A stretch of DNA of 64,000 bases from positions 1,178,001 to 1,242,000 of the forward strand of contig NZ_JANQBQ010000001.1 in assembly GCF_024723825.1 (NCBI RefSeq), read 5' to 3'. The position numbers and the translations under genes are program-made. Within the stretch, counting starts at the first letter, position 1; each line of letters opens with the position of its first letter. Under the pieces are notes generated by a model that worked only from the letters and a program-made list of their open reading frames with translations, was not told the DNA's origin and did not search any database. The stretch comes from Romboutsia lituseburensis (GTDB lineage: Bacteria; Bacillota; Clostridia; Peptostreptococcales; Peptostreptococcaceae). Below are positions 35,162-45,098 of this stretch, piece after piece.

Positions 35162-35189
35162 TTGACAGGTAAAATTTTCTAAGTATACT
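35162..35189 (+). promoter_or_regulatory. kdgK promoter
   Basis: TTGACA at 35162-35167, 16-base spacer, TATACT at 35184-35189, followed ~40 bases later by the GGGGG ribosome site of kdgK. It is one of the clearest sigma-A promoters in the window. Confidence 0.75.
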
Positions 35190-35241
35190 TATGCTTATAG
35201 TAAGCGATTAAAAATAATTTTATTTTAGGGGGAAATTTACA

Positions 35242-36192
35242 ATGCCTGATTTTATTACTATAGGAGAAAGTATGGTGTATTTATCACCAGAACATGCAGG
35301 TAGTTTAAAGCATATTGATAGATTTAAAAAAGGTCTTGCCGGCGCTGAAACAAACGTTTCCATAGGTCTTGCTAGGTTAAATGAAAGTGTTGGATGGATT
35401 AGTAAACTTGGTAACGATCCATTTGGAGATTTTGTCATAAAAGAGGTTCGAGGAGAGGGTGTTGACACATCTTATGTTACACGTTCAACAAGTCACAGTA
35501 CAGGTGTATTATTTAAAGAATTGACACCTTTAGGTGATACAAATGTTTATTATTATAGAAAAGATTCTGCTGCCCACCATCTAAATTTTGATGATATAAA
35601 TTTAGATTATTTAAAATCTGCTAAGGTAGTATTTTTTAGTGGTATAACCTTAGCACTAAGTGAAAATAACAGAATTTTTTGTCGAAAAATTTTAAAATTC
35701 TGTAAGGAAAACAATATATTAGTAGCATTTGATCCTAATATTAGATTAAAACTTTGGAGCATCGAGGAAGCAAAAAGAGAAATTTTAGATATATTGCCTT
35801 ATGTTGATATATTAACACCAGGTATTGAAGAAGCTTCTATGTTATTTGATATTGAAGACTCAGATAAAATTATAGACTTATGTTTATCTATTGGTATAAA
35901 AACTATTGTTTTAAAATCAGGTGATAAAGGTACTTGGGTTGCAAATAAAGATGAAAGACACCATGTTCCTGTATTTAATGTAAAAAAAGTTGTTGATACT
36001 GTAGGCGCTGGAGATGCTTTTGTTGCAGGATTTTTACATAGTTTAACTAATAATTTAGAGCTTAAAGAATGTGCTCGTATTGGTAATGCTATGGGTGCAA
36101 TGGCCGTACAATACCTCGGTGATATGGAAGGTCTACCTAGCTTATATGAGCTAGAATGCTTCTTATCTAGTAGTAAAAAAATTGATAGATAG
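35242..36192 (+). CDS. kdgK: 2-keto-3-deoxygluconate kinase (PfkB family)
   Basis: 316 residues, ribokinase-like fold. GGFNVSIGLARL-type N-terminal motif appears as AGAETNVSIGLARL, and the C-terminal DTVGAGDAFVAGF holds the anion hole and catalytic Asp. Phosphorylates 2-keto-3-deoxygluconate from KduD to KDPG, the Eda substrate. It ends with its own terminator. Confidence 0.92.
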   Translation: MPDFITIGESMVYLSPEHAGSLKHIDRFKKGLAGAETNVSIGLARLNESVGWISKLGNDPFGDFVIKEVRGEGVDTSYVTRSTSHSTGVLFKELTPLGDTNVYYYRKDSAAHHLNFDDINLDYLKSAKVVFFSGITLALSENNRIFCRKILKFCKENNILVAFDPNIRLKLWSIEEAKREILDILPYVDILTPGIEEASMLFDIEDSDKIIDLCLSIGIKTIVLKSGDKGTWVANKDERHHVPVFNVKKVVDTVGAGDAFVAGFLHSLTNNLELKECARIGNAMGAMAVQYLGDMEGLPSLYELECFLSSSKKIDR

Positions 36193-36196
36193 TTTG

Positions 36197-36226
36197 AAAA
36201 GCTAGCTTTTTATATGCTAGCTTTTT
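36197..36226 (+). terminator. kdgK terminator
   Basis: AAAAGCTAGC and GCTAGCTTTTT form a perfect 10-bp stem with a 9-base loop and trailing T-rich sequence. Confidence 0.85.
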
Positions 36227-36324
36227 GTATTTTTTATAATTTAAATTATATATTTTAAGGATATATTTAATAGTTTTTTAATTTATAATAAAATACATTT
36301 TTATATTTTATTATACTAATAATG

Positions 36325-36366
36325 CAAAAAATGCCTCAATAATGACAAAAGCCACTTTGAGACATT
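36325..36366 (-). terminator. Terminator of the glycerol operon
   Basis: On the minus strand AAATGTCTCAA pairs with TTGAGGCATTT (one G-U) around a ~17-base loop, followed by T-rich sequence. The space 36227-36324 shows nothing else. Confidence 0.65.
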
Positions 36367-36374
36367 TTATTTAT

Positions 36375-37094
36375 TTAAAATATCATATTATATGTAAATG
36401 CTGCTACTATCGCTCCACATATTGGTGCTATAACTGGTATTAAAGCATAATCCCAATCAGAGTCTCCTTTTTGAGGTACTGGTAGTAAAAAATGTGCAAG
36501 TCTTGGTCCTAAATCTCTAGCAGGATTTATAGCATAACCTGTTGGACCACCTAAACTTAACCCAATTCCCCAAATTAATATTCCAATAGCAATTGGACTT
36601 ATTCCATCAGCTAATTTAGATGCACCTATCCCTAAAATTGCAAACATTAATACAAATGTTCCTACAAATTCAGTTATAAAGTTTAACTTTAAGTTTCTAA
36701 CTGCTGGTCCTGTACAAAATACACCTAATTTAGTTGCTTTATCATCTGTTGATTTAAAGTGATCATAATATAGAACTAATACAAGAGCTGCTCCTATAAA
36801 TGCTCCTATAAATTGTGCTATTAAATACATAGGAACATCTGCCCATGAAAATTTACCTACTGATGCTAGTGCTATTGTAACAGCTGGATTAAAGTGTGCT
36901 CCACTAATGCTTCCAAACATAAATACAGGTATCGCAACTGCAAATGCCCATCCTGCAGTTATTGCTATAACACCGCCATTTTCTCCTTTAGTCTTTTTAA
37001 GTATTACGTTTGCAACAACTGCATCTCCTAGTAATACTAATATCATTGTTCCTATTAATTCTGCAAAAAAACTTGTATTCATCTTCTCCCCCAT
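36375..37094 (-). CDS. Glycerol/propanediol facilitator, aquaporin family
   Basis: 239 residues, six membrane helices plus two half-helices with NPA boxes: GAHFNPAVTIAL and INPARDLGPRL. The Asp after the second NPA is the glyceroporin (GlpF-type) mark. Passive entry of glycerol or exit of 1,3-propanediol. Last gene of the dha operon, following dhaT by 37 bases. ATG at 37094 behind AGGGG. Confidence 0.9.
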   Translation of the reverse strand: MGEKMNTSFFAELIGTMILVLLGDAVVANVILKKTKGENGGVIAITAGWAFAVAIPVFMFGSISGAHFNPAVTIALASVGKFSWADVPMYLIAQFIGAFIGAALVLVLYYDHFKSTDDKATKLGVFCTGPAVRNLKLNFITEFVGTFVLMFAILGIGASKLADGISPIAIGILIWGIGLSLGGPTGYAINPARDLGPRLAHFLLPVPQKGDSDWDYALIPVIAPICGAIVAAFTYNMIF

Positions 37095-37131
37095 AAAATT
37101 CCCCTCTCATCTCTGAAAGGGGACACCTATA

Positions 37132-38292
37132 TTAATATGCTGATTTAAATATATTTACTATGTCTTTTTCATTTCCTTTTCTTGGGTTACTGAAAGCATT
37201 TCCATCTTTAAGAGCCATTTCAGCCATGTATTCGAAATCTTCTTCTTTTATACCCATTTCTTTTAATGAAGTTGGTATACCTATTTCTTTAGATAATCTA
37301 AACATTGCATCTATAGCTTTTTCAGCAGCTTCATGTACTGATAATCCAGATATATTTTCTCCCATAAATTCTGCTATATCAGCAAATTTTTGAGGATTTG
37401 ATATTACATTGTATTTACAAACATGAGGTAATAACATTGCATTAGCTACACCATGTGGCATATCATATAATCCACCTAATTGATGAGCCATTGCATGAAC
37501 ATATCCTAAGTTACCGTTGTTAAATGCCATACCTGCTAATAATGAAGCGTATGCCATATTGGTTCTAGCTTCTATATTGTCTCCCATAGCTACAGCTTGT
37601 CTTAAGTTGTTTGCTATTAATTTTATAGATTGTATAGCAGATGCATCTGTTACAGGGTTAGCATCTTTAGAAACGTAAGCTTCTACTGCATGAGTTAATG
37701 CATCCATTCCTGTAGCTGCAGTAAGTCCTGCTGGCTTTCCAACCATTAATTCTGGGTCATTGAAAGATACTAATGGTAAGTTTCTCCAGCTAACTATAAC
37801 GTACTTAACTTTTGTTTTTGTGTTAGTTATAACACAGTGTCTAGTAACTTCACTTGCAGTTCCTGCAGTAGTGTTTACAGCTATGATTGGAGGTAGTGCA
37901 TTAGTTAATGTTTCTATTCCAGCATAGTCATATAAATCACCTTCATGAGTTGCAGCTATACCTATACCTTTACCACAGTCATGAGGAGAACCTCCACCTA
38001 CTGTAACTATCATATCACAATTTTCTTCTTTAAACATTTTTAAACCTTCAGCTACGTTTGTATCTTTTGGGTTTGGTTCAGTTCCATCATATATTACAAC
38101 TTCAATGCCTGCTTCATTTAAGTATTTTGCAGTTTGTTCTACTGCTCCATTTTCTTGATTTCTTAAGAATTTATCTGTAACTATTAAAACTTTCTTTCCA
38201 CCTAACATTTTAGCTCTTTCACCAATAACTTTTAAACATCCTGGTCCCATAAAGTTTACACTTGGTACTAAATAATCATACATTCTACTCAT
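37132..38292 (-). CDS. dhaT: 1,3-propanediol dehydrogenase
   Basis: 386-residue iron-containing alcohol dehydrogenase, closely matching the known DhaT of glycerol-fermenting bacteria in motifs: VTVGGGSPHDCGKGIG for NAD binding, and the Fe-ligand region MDALTHAVEAY ... GYVHAMAHQLGGLYDMPHGVANA. Reduces 3-hydroxypropionaldehyde to 1,3-propanediol with NADH, closing the redox cycle of glycerol fermentation. ATG at 38292 is chosen because GGAGG lies 8 bases upstream; a leading TTG (38307) is not used. Between the HbpS-like gene and the facilitator. Confidence 0.95.
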   Translation of the reverse strand: MSRMYDYLVPSVNFMGPGCLKVIGERAKMLGGKKVLIVTDKFLRNQENGAVEQTAKYLNEAGIEVVIYDGTEPNPKDTNVAEGLKMFKEENCDMIVTVGGGSPHDCGKGIGIAATHEGDLYDYAGIETLTNALPPIIAVNTTAGTASEVTRHCVITNTKTKVKYVIVSWRNLPLVSFNDPELMVGKPAGLTAATGMDALTHAVEAYVSKDANPVTDASAIQSIKLIANNLRQAVAMGDNIEARTNMAYASLLAGMAFNNGNLGYVHAMAHQLGGLYDMPHGVANAMLLPHVCKYNVISNPQKFADIAEFMGENISGLSVHEAAEKAIDAMFRLSKEIGIPTSLKEMGIKEEDFEYMAEMALKDGNAFSNPRKGNEKDIVNIFKSAY

Positions 38293-38331
38293 TTTATATT
38301 CCTCCAAAATTTATAATAATCTTTTTATTTT

Positions 38332-38757
38332 TTATTTATGAAAAGCGTCAACAGCAGCTTGTGCTATTAACATATCTTCTTCTACTGTTCCACCACTTAC
38401 ACCTACCGCTCCTACAACATTACCATCTACTATTATTGGTAGACCTCCACCAAAGGGCACTATTCTTGCATTGTTTGTAAGTTGAAGCCCATATAAAGAT
38501 GCTCCTGGTTGAACTGCATCTACTATTTCATGTGTTCCTTGCTTTAAGCAAGCTGATGTAAATGCTTTGTTTATTGATATATCTATGCTTGTTACAAAAG
38601 CATTTTCCATTCTATGCATTAGCATAAGGTTTGCACCTTTATCAACTGCAGAAATTACTACTGGGACATTTATTTCTAAAGCCTTTTCTTCTGCTGCTTT
38701 AGCCATTACTTTAACTATTTCTAAACTTAATTCCTTAAATTCATTTAGCTTTTTCAT
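38332..38757 (-). CDS. GlcG/HbpS-like heme-degrading/binding family protein
   Basis: 141 residues of the HbpS/GlcG/PduO-C fold (VPVVISAVDKGANLMLMHRMENAF and the C-terminal IVPFGGGLPIIVDGNVVGAVGVSGGT). In propanediol and glycerol operons such domains are associated with cobalamin or heme; PduO has one at its C terminus. Here it is encoded alone, without the adenosyltransferase domain, between the reactivase and dhaT. A role in cofactor handling is inference. Confidence 0.8.
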   Translation of the reverse strand: MKKLNEFKELSLEIVKVMAKAAEEKALEINVPVVISAVDKGANLMLMHRMENAFVTSIDISINKAFTSACLKQGTHEIVDAVQPGASLYGLQLTNNARIVPFGGGLPIIVDGNVVGAVGVSGGTVEEDMLIAQAAVDAFHK

Positions 38758-38768
38758 AGGTGTACCTC

Positions 38769-39125
38769 CTAAATTTTTTTAAGTTCTATACCTTTAACTA
38801 ATCTAGCTGCATTAGCCCCTATATTCCTTAATCTACTATATTCTTTATTCATTTCTATAGTAATTAGAGGACTATTTTTATCTAACTTACTTGTAGTTAA
38901 AGCTATTGACTTTTCATTTATTCCAATTCCTACTCCTAATTTAGACTTTAAAGATGCTTCATGGCTTAGGATATTTAAAGTATCATCATTTTTAACTTGT
39001 ACTTTATAAGGAATACCTTCTTCTTCAATTCCCCATAAAACTTCTTTAAAATCTTCTATACTCACATTTTCACTGTGAATTACATAAACACTCGGTGTGT
39101 CTAAATCATAACTTCTTATAATCAT
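38769..39125 (-). CDS. dhaG: Glycerol dehydratase reactivase, small subunit
   Basis: 118 residues, DdrB/PduH-like, with EDFKEVLWGIEEEGIPYKV and LGVGIGINEKSIALTTSKL. Pairs with DhaF to release damaged adenosylcobalamin from glycerol dehydratase. The small subunit acts as a swap partner for the enzyme's medium subunit. It directly follows dhaF with a 10-base gap. No gene for cobalamin synthesis is nearby. Confidence 0.9.
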   Translation of the reverse strand: MIIRSYDLDTPSVYVIHSENVSIEDFKEVLWGIEEEGIPYKVQVKNDDTLNILSHEASLKSKLGVGIGINEKSIALTTSKLDKNSPLITIEMNKEYSRLRNIGANAARLVKGIELKKI

Positions 39126-39135
39126 AATAAACTCC

Positions 39136-40953
39136 TTAGTTAGAAGATAGTATAAGTCCTGTTGCTACAGCATTTCTTGGACCTTCTGTACCTCTTATAT
39201 TTCCTCTACCTGCAACAACACCATAATGAGATAATGAATCTGTTATAAGTTGTGGTACTTCAAAGTCTAAAGATGAGCCTCCAACTAATACTACAAACTC
39301 TATATCTCTAATGTTTCCTGTAGGAGAAACTACACTAAGAGCTCTTAAACAATTTGTAACAAATACTTTTTCTTTTGCTTGTCTTCTTATATTTTTTATT
39401 TTTTCAACTGAGTTTTGTCCGTCTATTGGTATTAACTCATTGTCTTTTATAATTACTACCTTTGCAAATACTGATGGATCTAGTGGTTTTTCAAAGAATT
39501 CAACACTACCATCTTCATGCCTTATGTTAAATAATGACTCTACTTTTGCTAAAGAGTATTTTTTAATATCTTCAGCTGTTGAAAAATCATCAAGACCAAG
39601 CTCTGATTTTATAAGCATAGTTACCATATTTCCAGCACCTGCTAAGTGTATAGACTTTATTTCACCTTGCTTATTGATTATTGAAGCATCAGTTGACCCT
39701 GCACCCATATCTAGTATTGCAAGTGGAGCACTAGTTCCTGGAGTTGTTAAAGCACCTTTGATTGCAACATCAGCTTCAACTCCACCAACTTCTACTTTTA
39801 TATCTAACATACTTTCTAATTCTTGAGCTATAATTTGCATTTGCAGTTTATCAGCTTTAACCATAACTGCTATACCTACAGCATTTTCCATAGAAAATTC
39901 TTTAGCAAGTCCACCTTTTACGTTTTGTGGAGTGAATGTATCTACTGCTAATAAATCTTGAATCTTTATGTCTGATATATTTTGATTAGTAAGTTCACTC
40001 ATTACTTGTCTTACTCTCTCAATCATACCTCCTACATTTGTTCCAGATTCTCCTTTTATATCTTCAATTGGTAAACTTATGTTGACTGATTCCATTATTT
40101 TCTTTGCACCTTCATCAACATCAACAGTTTCTTTTCTTCTCTCACCTTCAATAATTATTTTTCCAGCAGGTATTTTCTTTTCTTTTACGTCACCTTTTGG
40201 AGTTTTTATAACTACTGCAGATCTATTTCCTATAAGTGCTCTAGATATAGGAACTATCATTTTCGTTTCATCAGAAGTTAAATTAAATACTGTTGCTATT
40301 CCATAGGGATTAGAAAGTTTATCAATAACTTTTCCAGGTGGTGCTACTTCTACTGCACAAAGCATATTTAAAGGAACTTTTTCTAATAAAGTAACTTCAT
40401 CTACTATAGGTATACTTTTGTTTAATCTATTATTAATTAAAACAGCATCATCTCTTTGTACTATTGCACCAGTTATTTCTATACCATTTTCAACTGCATG
40501 ATTTATTCTAAATGCCGCCTCTAAGAAATTCATATCACTTAGTATTAATGGAATATAGCTTTCGTCTAATGCATCTCCTTTTAATAACTCTAAATCTTTT
40601 ATGTTTATAGTTTTTCCCGTTCCTAGTCCTTCTCCACCAGGTGTAGATGGATTATGACCTATCATAGTTGATTCAGTTATTATTGTTTCAGTTATAGTTT
40701 CCATTGCAACATCTCCTATGACTGGAGCTGCTTCATTTATTCTTACTAAATCTAAGTCTTTCATTTGTAGGTTTGCATTTTTTAGTGCCATTTTTAATGA
40801 TGAAACAACACCTGATATATTGTCTTTAGTTCCTTTTATTCCTGTAGTTGGAACTATTCCACTTGAAATAAACTCGCATTTATCAGAACTTACCTTTGCT
40901 ATTGCTACTTCTGTTGTCGCGTTTCCAATATCTACACCTGCTATTATTTTCAT
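39136..40953 (-). CDS. dhaF: Glycerol dehydratase reactivase, large subunit
   Basis: 605 residues, actin-like ATPase fold of DhaF/DdrA. Visible marks are MKIIAGVDIGNATTEVAIA at the N terminus, MIGHNPSTPGGEGLGTG and LDMGAGSTDASIIN for phosphate contacts, and VVLVGGSSLDFEVP at the end. It hydrolyses ATP to eject inactivated coenzyme B12 from glycerol dehydratase, in complex with DhaG. Located immediately after dhaB3. Confidence 0.95.
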   Translation of the reverse strand: MKIIAGVDIGNATTEVAIAKVSSDKCEFISSGIVPTTGIKGTKDNISGVVSSLKMALKNANLQMKDLDLVRINEAAPVIGDVAMETITETIITESTMIGHNPSTPGGEGLGTGKTINIKDLELLKGDALDESYIPLILSDMNFLEAAFRINHAVENGIEITGAIVQRDDAVLINNRLNKSIPIVDEVTLLEKVPLNMLCAVEVAPPGKVIDKLSNPYGIATVFNLTSDETKMIVPISRALIGNRSAVVIKTPKGDVKEKKIPAGKIIIEGERRKETVDVDEGAKKIMESVNISLPIEDIKGESGTNVGGMIERVRQVMSELTNQNISDIKIQDLLAVDTFTPQNVKGGLAKEFSMENAVGIAVMVKADKLQMQIIAQELESMLDIKVEVGGVEADVAIKGALTTPGTSAPLAILDMGAGSTDASIINKQGEIKSIHLAGAGNMVTMLIKSELGLDDFSTAEDIKKYSLAKVESLFNIRHEDGSVEFFEKPLDPSVFAKVVIIKDNELIPIDGQNSVEKIKNIRRQAKEKVFVTNCLRALSVVSPTGNIRDIEFVVLVGGSSLDFEVPQLITDSLSHYGVVAGRGNIRGTEGPRNAVATGLILSSN

Positions 40954-40967
40954 TTTTTACACCCTTT

Positions 40968-41390
40968 TTATTCTACTCTTAGTTTTTTTCTAGTTTCATA
41001 TACACAAGCTGCTTCTCTTACAAATTCTGCATTTATTTTAGCATCATATTTTTCTTCAAGTTCATCAGCTATTTTTAGTAATTCTTCTTTAGTAGATCTA
41101 AAAGGTCTTAATGCATTGTATATTTCTAATATTCTTTCATCAGGAACACTTATAAGTTCACCTGCTCTTCTGAAGTTTCTAGCTATTGCATCTCTTTTCA
41201 TTTCTTCAGCTATTTGAGCTTGCATTTCTAGTGTTTCTTTAGATATTCTTATATCTTCAGGTTTTATTTGTCCTAACATAACGCTTTCTAATGTTATATC
41301 ATTTAATTTTTTACCTGTTGGTGTACTTATACTTTCAGGTATTTTAGTTGCTAAAGGATATTCTTTAGTAGTCATTTTATTTAATTGCAT
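40968..41390 (-). CDS. dhaB3: Glycerol dehydratase, small subunit
   Basis: 140 residues, the usual gamma-subunit length. Conserved blocks YPLATKIPESISTPTGKKLNDITLESVMLG and RNFRRAGELISVPDERILEIYNALRPFRS. Part of the (alpha-beta-gamma)2 enzyme that converts glycerol to 3-hydroxypropionaldehyde. Follows dhaB2 by 19 bases. Confidence 0.95.
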   Translation of the reverse strand: MQLNKMTTKEYPLATKIPESISTPTGKKLNDITLESVMLGQIKPEDIRISKETLEMQAQIAEEMKRDAIARNFRRAGELISVPDERILEIYNALRPFRSTKEELLKIADELEEKYDAKINAEFVREAACVYETRKKLRVE

Positions 41391-41409
41391 AATATATCTC
41401 CTTTCTTAA

Positions 41410-41973
41410 TTAAAATTTAACTTCTATTTGAACTGGTTTGCTATTTTCTACAATGTGCTTAGTTTCTTTTATATGAAGTAATGCAGCTATTGCCATAAAC
41501 TTTGGTCTTGCCATTTGGTCATTTCTAGTAGGCACTGGATTTGGTGATTCTCCTTTTGCATACTTTGCTGCATTTTTCCCTATTAATCTAAAAGCTTCTA
41601 AATCTAGTAATGGTGCTTGTGGGAATAGTTCTATATTATTTAAAGGAAGTAAATCTTTTTGATGTATGATAGTTGTTCCTTTTGATTGAATACCTATTCC
41701 TATTCCTGATCCACTAAATTTTGCTGCATCATTTCCCATAAATGAAACGTCTGAAGTTCTTAATACTCTAACTATACGAGCATGTAAACCTTCTTCTTCT
41801 ATACCTGCTATAAGTTCTCTTAAAACTTCATCATGCTTTATCCCAACTATAGTTTTAGTTTGATGTTTAAAAAATGAAGGTCCTATTCCTATAACAACCT
41901 CATCTGATCTTGTTCCAACGCTAGCTTCACCTATTTCTTCTATTTGAAGAGTTGGCATTACAAACTTATTCAT
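41410..41973 (-). CDS. dhaB2: Glycerol dehydratase, medium subunit
   Basis: 187 residues, the beta subunit that holds part of the coenzyme B12 lower face. Recognisable segments are [43 protein letters not shown] and [30 protein letters not shown]. It follows dhaB1 by 13 bases. Confidence 0.95.
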   Translation of the reverse strand: MNKFVMPTLQIEEIGEASVGTRSDEVVIGIGPSFFKHQTKTIVGIKHDEVLRELIAGIEEEGLHARIVRVLRTSDVSFMGNDAAKFSGSGIGIGIQSKGTTIIHQKDLLPLNNIELFPQAPLLDLEAFRLIGKNAAKYAKGESPNPVPTRNDQMARPKFMAIAALLHIKETKHIVENSKPVQIEVKF

Positions 41974-41986
41974 ATATCTTCGCCCC

Positions 41987-43651
41987 TTAATCTATATCTT
42001 CTGGTTTTATTACATTTGGTATATTCTTTATTTCATTCCATCTTTCTTCACTTAATCTGTATCCTGTTCCTGGACCTTTGTAATCATTTATATCATTAAC
42101 TGCACTTATAACATCGAATTTTTCATCTAATATAGCTGATGTTTGTAAGTAATCTCCTGTAACTCTTTGCTTTAACATATTTAATATGTTTTGTGCTACA
42201 TCATCAAATCCATGCTTACTTAGTGCTTTAACTATATCTAATCCAGTTATTCTATTTTTTAACATTTCTTCAGCAGCTTTTAAATCTTCAACTATATTTC
42301 TTTCTGGCATATCTTTACTTCCGTGTGCATAAGTTGCTGCTTCTACTTCTTCATCAGTTACTGTTGGGAATCCTAATTCCTTAAATACTGCTTGAATAGC
42401 TTTTGCTGCTTTGTTTCTTATTGCAACTGTTTCTTCTTCATTTACTGGTCTAAGTCCACCATCTACCATTAAATCTCTTTGAAGTATGTTGTAATCGTCA
42501 AAGTCTTCTGCATCAAAGTTTGAACCAGCAAACATGTTATCATAGTTTGGAACTGCACTATATCCTGAGAATATAAAATCTGTTCCTGGTAACATTTGCA
42601 TTAATGTTCTAGCTGTTCTTCTTATATCTGAATGAGAGAATGTTTGGTCATTACCTGAAGCAACTTCTATATCTAACATAGAAGCTATTAAGTTTTCAGC
42701 AAGTACAGCTCTTATTCCTGATGGAACAGCTCCTGTCATACCTATACAACTAACTGCTCCATTTTGAAGTCCTTGAACTCCAGCACCTTTAGTTATGTAT
42801 ATACATCTAGCTTCTAAGTAAAGCATTGATTTACCTTCAGCATATCCCATTAATGCTTCTGAACCTGTTCCTGATGTATATCTCATTTTTAATCCTCTTG
42901 AAGCATAAGCTGATGCTAAGAATGTTTTTGACCAAGGAGTATCATCTCCATCTGTAAATACTGATTCTGTTCCATATACAGAAACGGTTTCAGCATAACT
43001 AGTAAGACCTCTCATACCTAAGTCAAGTTCAGTAGCTTCTTCAACAGAACATTGAGTTAAAACTCCTCCACGACCAACTTGAGAACCTATAAGTATAGCT
43101 AATGCATTAAATGGTGCATATCTAGTTATAGCAACAGTCGTTTCTTGTTCTGAGAAACCTCTTATTCCAGCTTCAGCAGCATCTGCAGCTATCTGAACTG
43201 GGTTATCTTTTACATTTGTTACGTGACATTGATTTGATGGTGTTTTTCTTGCACGCATTTTTTGCATTGCCATCATCATCTCAACAACATTCATGTGTGA
43301 TACAACTTCCACTATTTTAGCTGGTGTTATAGATGTACTAATGTTTACTATTTCTTGTCTTCCTACATTTATATCTACTAATCTTCTAGCTATTTCTAAA
43401 GAATCTAAGTTCATATATTCTTCAGCTTTTTCTAAATTTATAGCATAGTCTGCTATAAATCTATCTATCATATCAAAGTTTTCTCTTTGTTTATTATCTA
43501 ATTCAACAACTCTTCCATTTTCTATTTTTATAGAAGGCTTAGGGTCATTAGGGCTGTTCATTGCAATTAATCCTTCATCTGCCCATTCCCCAATAATACC
43601 ATCTTGGTTTACTGGACGTTTAGCTAAAGCTTCAAATCTTTTTGATTTCAC
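41987..43651 (-). CDS. dhaB1: Coenzyme B12-dependent glycerol dehydratase, large subunit
   Basis: 554 residues. The alpha subunit carries the substrate and cobalamin sites. It closely follows the known glycerol dehydratase pattern ([102 protein letters not shown]), more so than PduC diol dehydratases. GTG start behind GAGGGGG. First gene of the dha operon. A candidate operator lies in the 176-base gap before it. No microcompartment shell genes are present, so the aldehyde is handled in the open cytoplasm. Confidence 0.96.
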   Translation of the reverse strand: MKSKRFEALAKRPVNQDGIIGEWADEGLIAMNSPNDPKPSIKIENGRVVELDNKQRENFDMIDRFIADYAINLEKAEEYMNLDSLEIARRLVDINVGRQEIVNISTSITPAKIVEVVSHMNVVEMMMAMQKMRARKTPSNQCHVTNVKDNPVQIAADAAEAGIRGFSEQETTVAITRYAPFNALAILIGSQVGRGGVLTQCSVEEATELDLGMRGLTSYAETVSVYGTESVFTDGDDTPWSKTFLASAYASRGLKMRYTSGTGSEALMGYAEGKSMLYLEARCIYITKGAGVQGLQNGAVSCIGMTGAVPSGIRAVLAENLIASMLDIEVASGNDQTFSHSDIRRTARTLMQMLPGTDFIFSGYSAVPNYDNMFAGSNFDAEDFDDYNILQRDLMVDGGLRPVNEEETVAIRNKAAKAIQAVFKELGFPTVTDEEVEAATYAHGSKDMPERNIVEDLKAAEEMLKNRITGLDIVKALSKHGFDDVAQNILNMLKQRVTGDYLQTSAILDEKFDVISAVNDINDYKGPGTGYRLSEERWNEIKNIPNVIKPEDID

Positions 43652-43730
43652 TTTTATATTTCCCCCTCAAGTTATAATTTCGTTTTCCTTGTGATAATTT
43701 TAACTTGTTTTTTTATTAAATACATCTTAA

Positions 43731-43800
43731 AATTTTGTCTTTTTATAGCAAATTTTAGCCTATTTTTTTATAAAAAATAGGATTTTTTTGTCTTTTTTAT
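43731..43800. promoter_or_regulatory. Direct repeat TTTTGTCTTTTT upstream of dhaB1
   Basis: The core TTTTGTCTTTTT occurs twice, the GTCT cores 53 bases apart (43737 and 43790), about five helical turns. AraC-family activators often bind such spaced direct repeats. It lies between pocR-like gene and dhaB1, in the dhaB promoter region. A hairpin (43759-43781) lies between the copies. Confidence 0.4.
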
Positions 43801-43806
43801 TTTTAA

Positions 43807-43845
43807 ATAAAAAAATAGTCCTATTTTTTAAATAGAACTATCTTT
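43807..43845 (-). terminator. Terminator of the PocR-like gene, overlapping its stop
   Basis: On the minus strand ATAGTTCTATTT pairs with AAATAGGACTAT (one mismatch) and is followed by TTTTTTTATTT; the left arm includes the last codons of the regulator gene. Confidence 0.65.
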
Positions 43846-44814
43846 TTTATTTAAATCTCTATATTTTTTAGGTGTCATGCCTTCTGTTTTTTTAAATATT
43901 CTTATGAAATATCCACAATCTTCAAATCCTAAATCTATAGCTATATTATTTATCGGTCTATCTGTATTTACAAGAATTTGCTTCGCTTTTGCAACCTTTT
44001 TTTCATTCAAATATGCAACAAAATTAAGCCCAGTTTCTTTTTTAAATAACTTGCTAAAATAACATTGACTTAAATTACACACAAAGGATATCTTATCTAA
44101 TGTTATGTTTTCTTGAATGTTATCATCTATATATTCAATCGCTTTAATTATAGGAGATTCAATCTCCAATTCGTTAGTTTTTAAATTAACAACAGTAGTT
44201 ATTTTTTCATTTTTTTCTATGTTTATATCTACTTTATTTCCTTGTGTTAATTTATAGTTAGCTTCATTTAATGACATCTTAAGTACTGCTTCTTCTACTA
44301 TATAATTACTTATATGAAACATCATCTGAGAAATGGATTTTATTTTATTAAAACTTACTTTGGGAAGTTTATTGTACTCAGATTCTAGTGACTTTTTTAA
44401 ATCTTCATCTAAATTATAAAAGTTTTTTTTAGACATTACGATTTCTTCTAAGTCTACATTATTTTCATCTTCCATTAATATCTGTCCTGCCATTACTGCT
44501 CCTAAGTATTGATTATTTACTATTATAGGTACTGCAAAATCAACTAAACCTTTATGACATTTATATATATATGCTTCTTTTATTCTTACAGATTCAAGAC
44601 CTCCCCTTGAATCACATTTTTCGCAAAGAACAGAATATTCTTCTATGTTTCTAATCATATAACAAAATTTGCTACAATTACTATGACTAGTAATAGGTTT
44701 TCCTTTGTAGTCTACCATTATTATTGCTGTATCTGTTGCTTTCGCTATATCATCTTGTATTTTTTGGAATGATTCTATATTTATTATTTCTTCTAATGAT
44801 AATGTATTCTTCAA
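43828..44814 (-). CDS. PocR-type AraC-family regulator
   Basis: 328 residues. The N-terminal ~170 residues are a PocR sensory domain with conserved cysteines (SNCSKFCYMIRN ... LCEKCDSRGG ... YKCHKGLVDFAVPI ... GAVMAGQI). The C-terminal ~100 residues are an AraC helix-turn-helix pair (LDKISFVCNLSQCYFSKLFKKETGLNFVAYLNEKKV and IAIDLGFEDCGYFIRIFKKTEGMTPKKYR). PocR controls propanediol/cobalamin genes in enterics; here it is directly upstream of dhaB1, so it most likely activates glycerol dehydratase expression. Confidence 0.9.
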   Translation of the reverse strand: MKNTLSLEEIINIESFQKIQDDIAKATDTAIIMVDYKGKPITSHSNCSKFCYMIRNIEEYSVLCEKCDSRGGLESVRIKEAYIYKCHKGLVDFAVPIIVNNQYLGAVMAGQILMEDENNVDLEEIVMSKKNFYNLDEDLKKSLESEYNKLPKVSFNKIKSISQMMFHISNYIVEEAVLKMSLNEANYKLTQGNKVDINIEKNEKITTVVNLKTNELEIESPIIKAIEYIDDNIQENITLDKISFVCNLSQCYFSKLFKKETGLNFVAYLNEKKVAKAKQILVNTDRPINNIAIDLGFEDCGYFIRIFKKTEGMTPKKYRDLNKKDSSI

Positions 44815-45050
44815 TGTTCCACATCCCTTTTATTTTTAACATTTTATATCAATTTTCTAGTTTCATTATATTGCTATATTTAAATTTTTTCAATAATAAT
44901 ATAAGTATCCAATATTTTTATGTCATATTTTCGCCACTTTATGTTCTATTTTTATACCAACATATAATAGCTATAATTAGTGTAATTTTTAAATTCAATA
45001 AACTCTTTTTATAATTTATATGAACTTACTTATAGTATTACTTGATTACA

Positions 45051-45091
45051 ATAAAAAAGGTAAATTCTATTTTTAGAATCCACCTTTTTTA
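45051..45091 (-). terminator. Terminator of the DUF1450 gene
   Basis: AAAAAAGGTGGATTCTA and TAGAATTTACCTTTTTT pair with one interior mismatch on the minus strand. The gap 44815-45050 is AT-rich and shows only the presumed PocR-like gene promoter. Confidence 0.75.
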
Positions 45092-45098
45092 CAACCGA

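Noticed and set aside
43759-43781. B12 riboswitch before the glycerol dehydratase operon
   Set aside because: No B12-box or cobalamin aptamer sequence; only an AT-rich hairpin.
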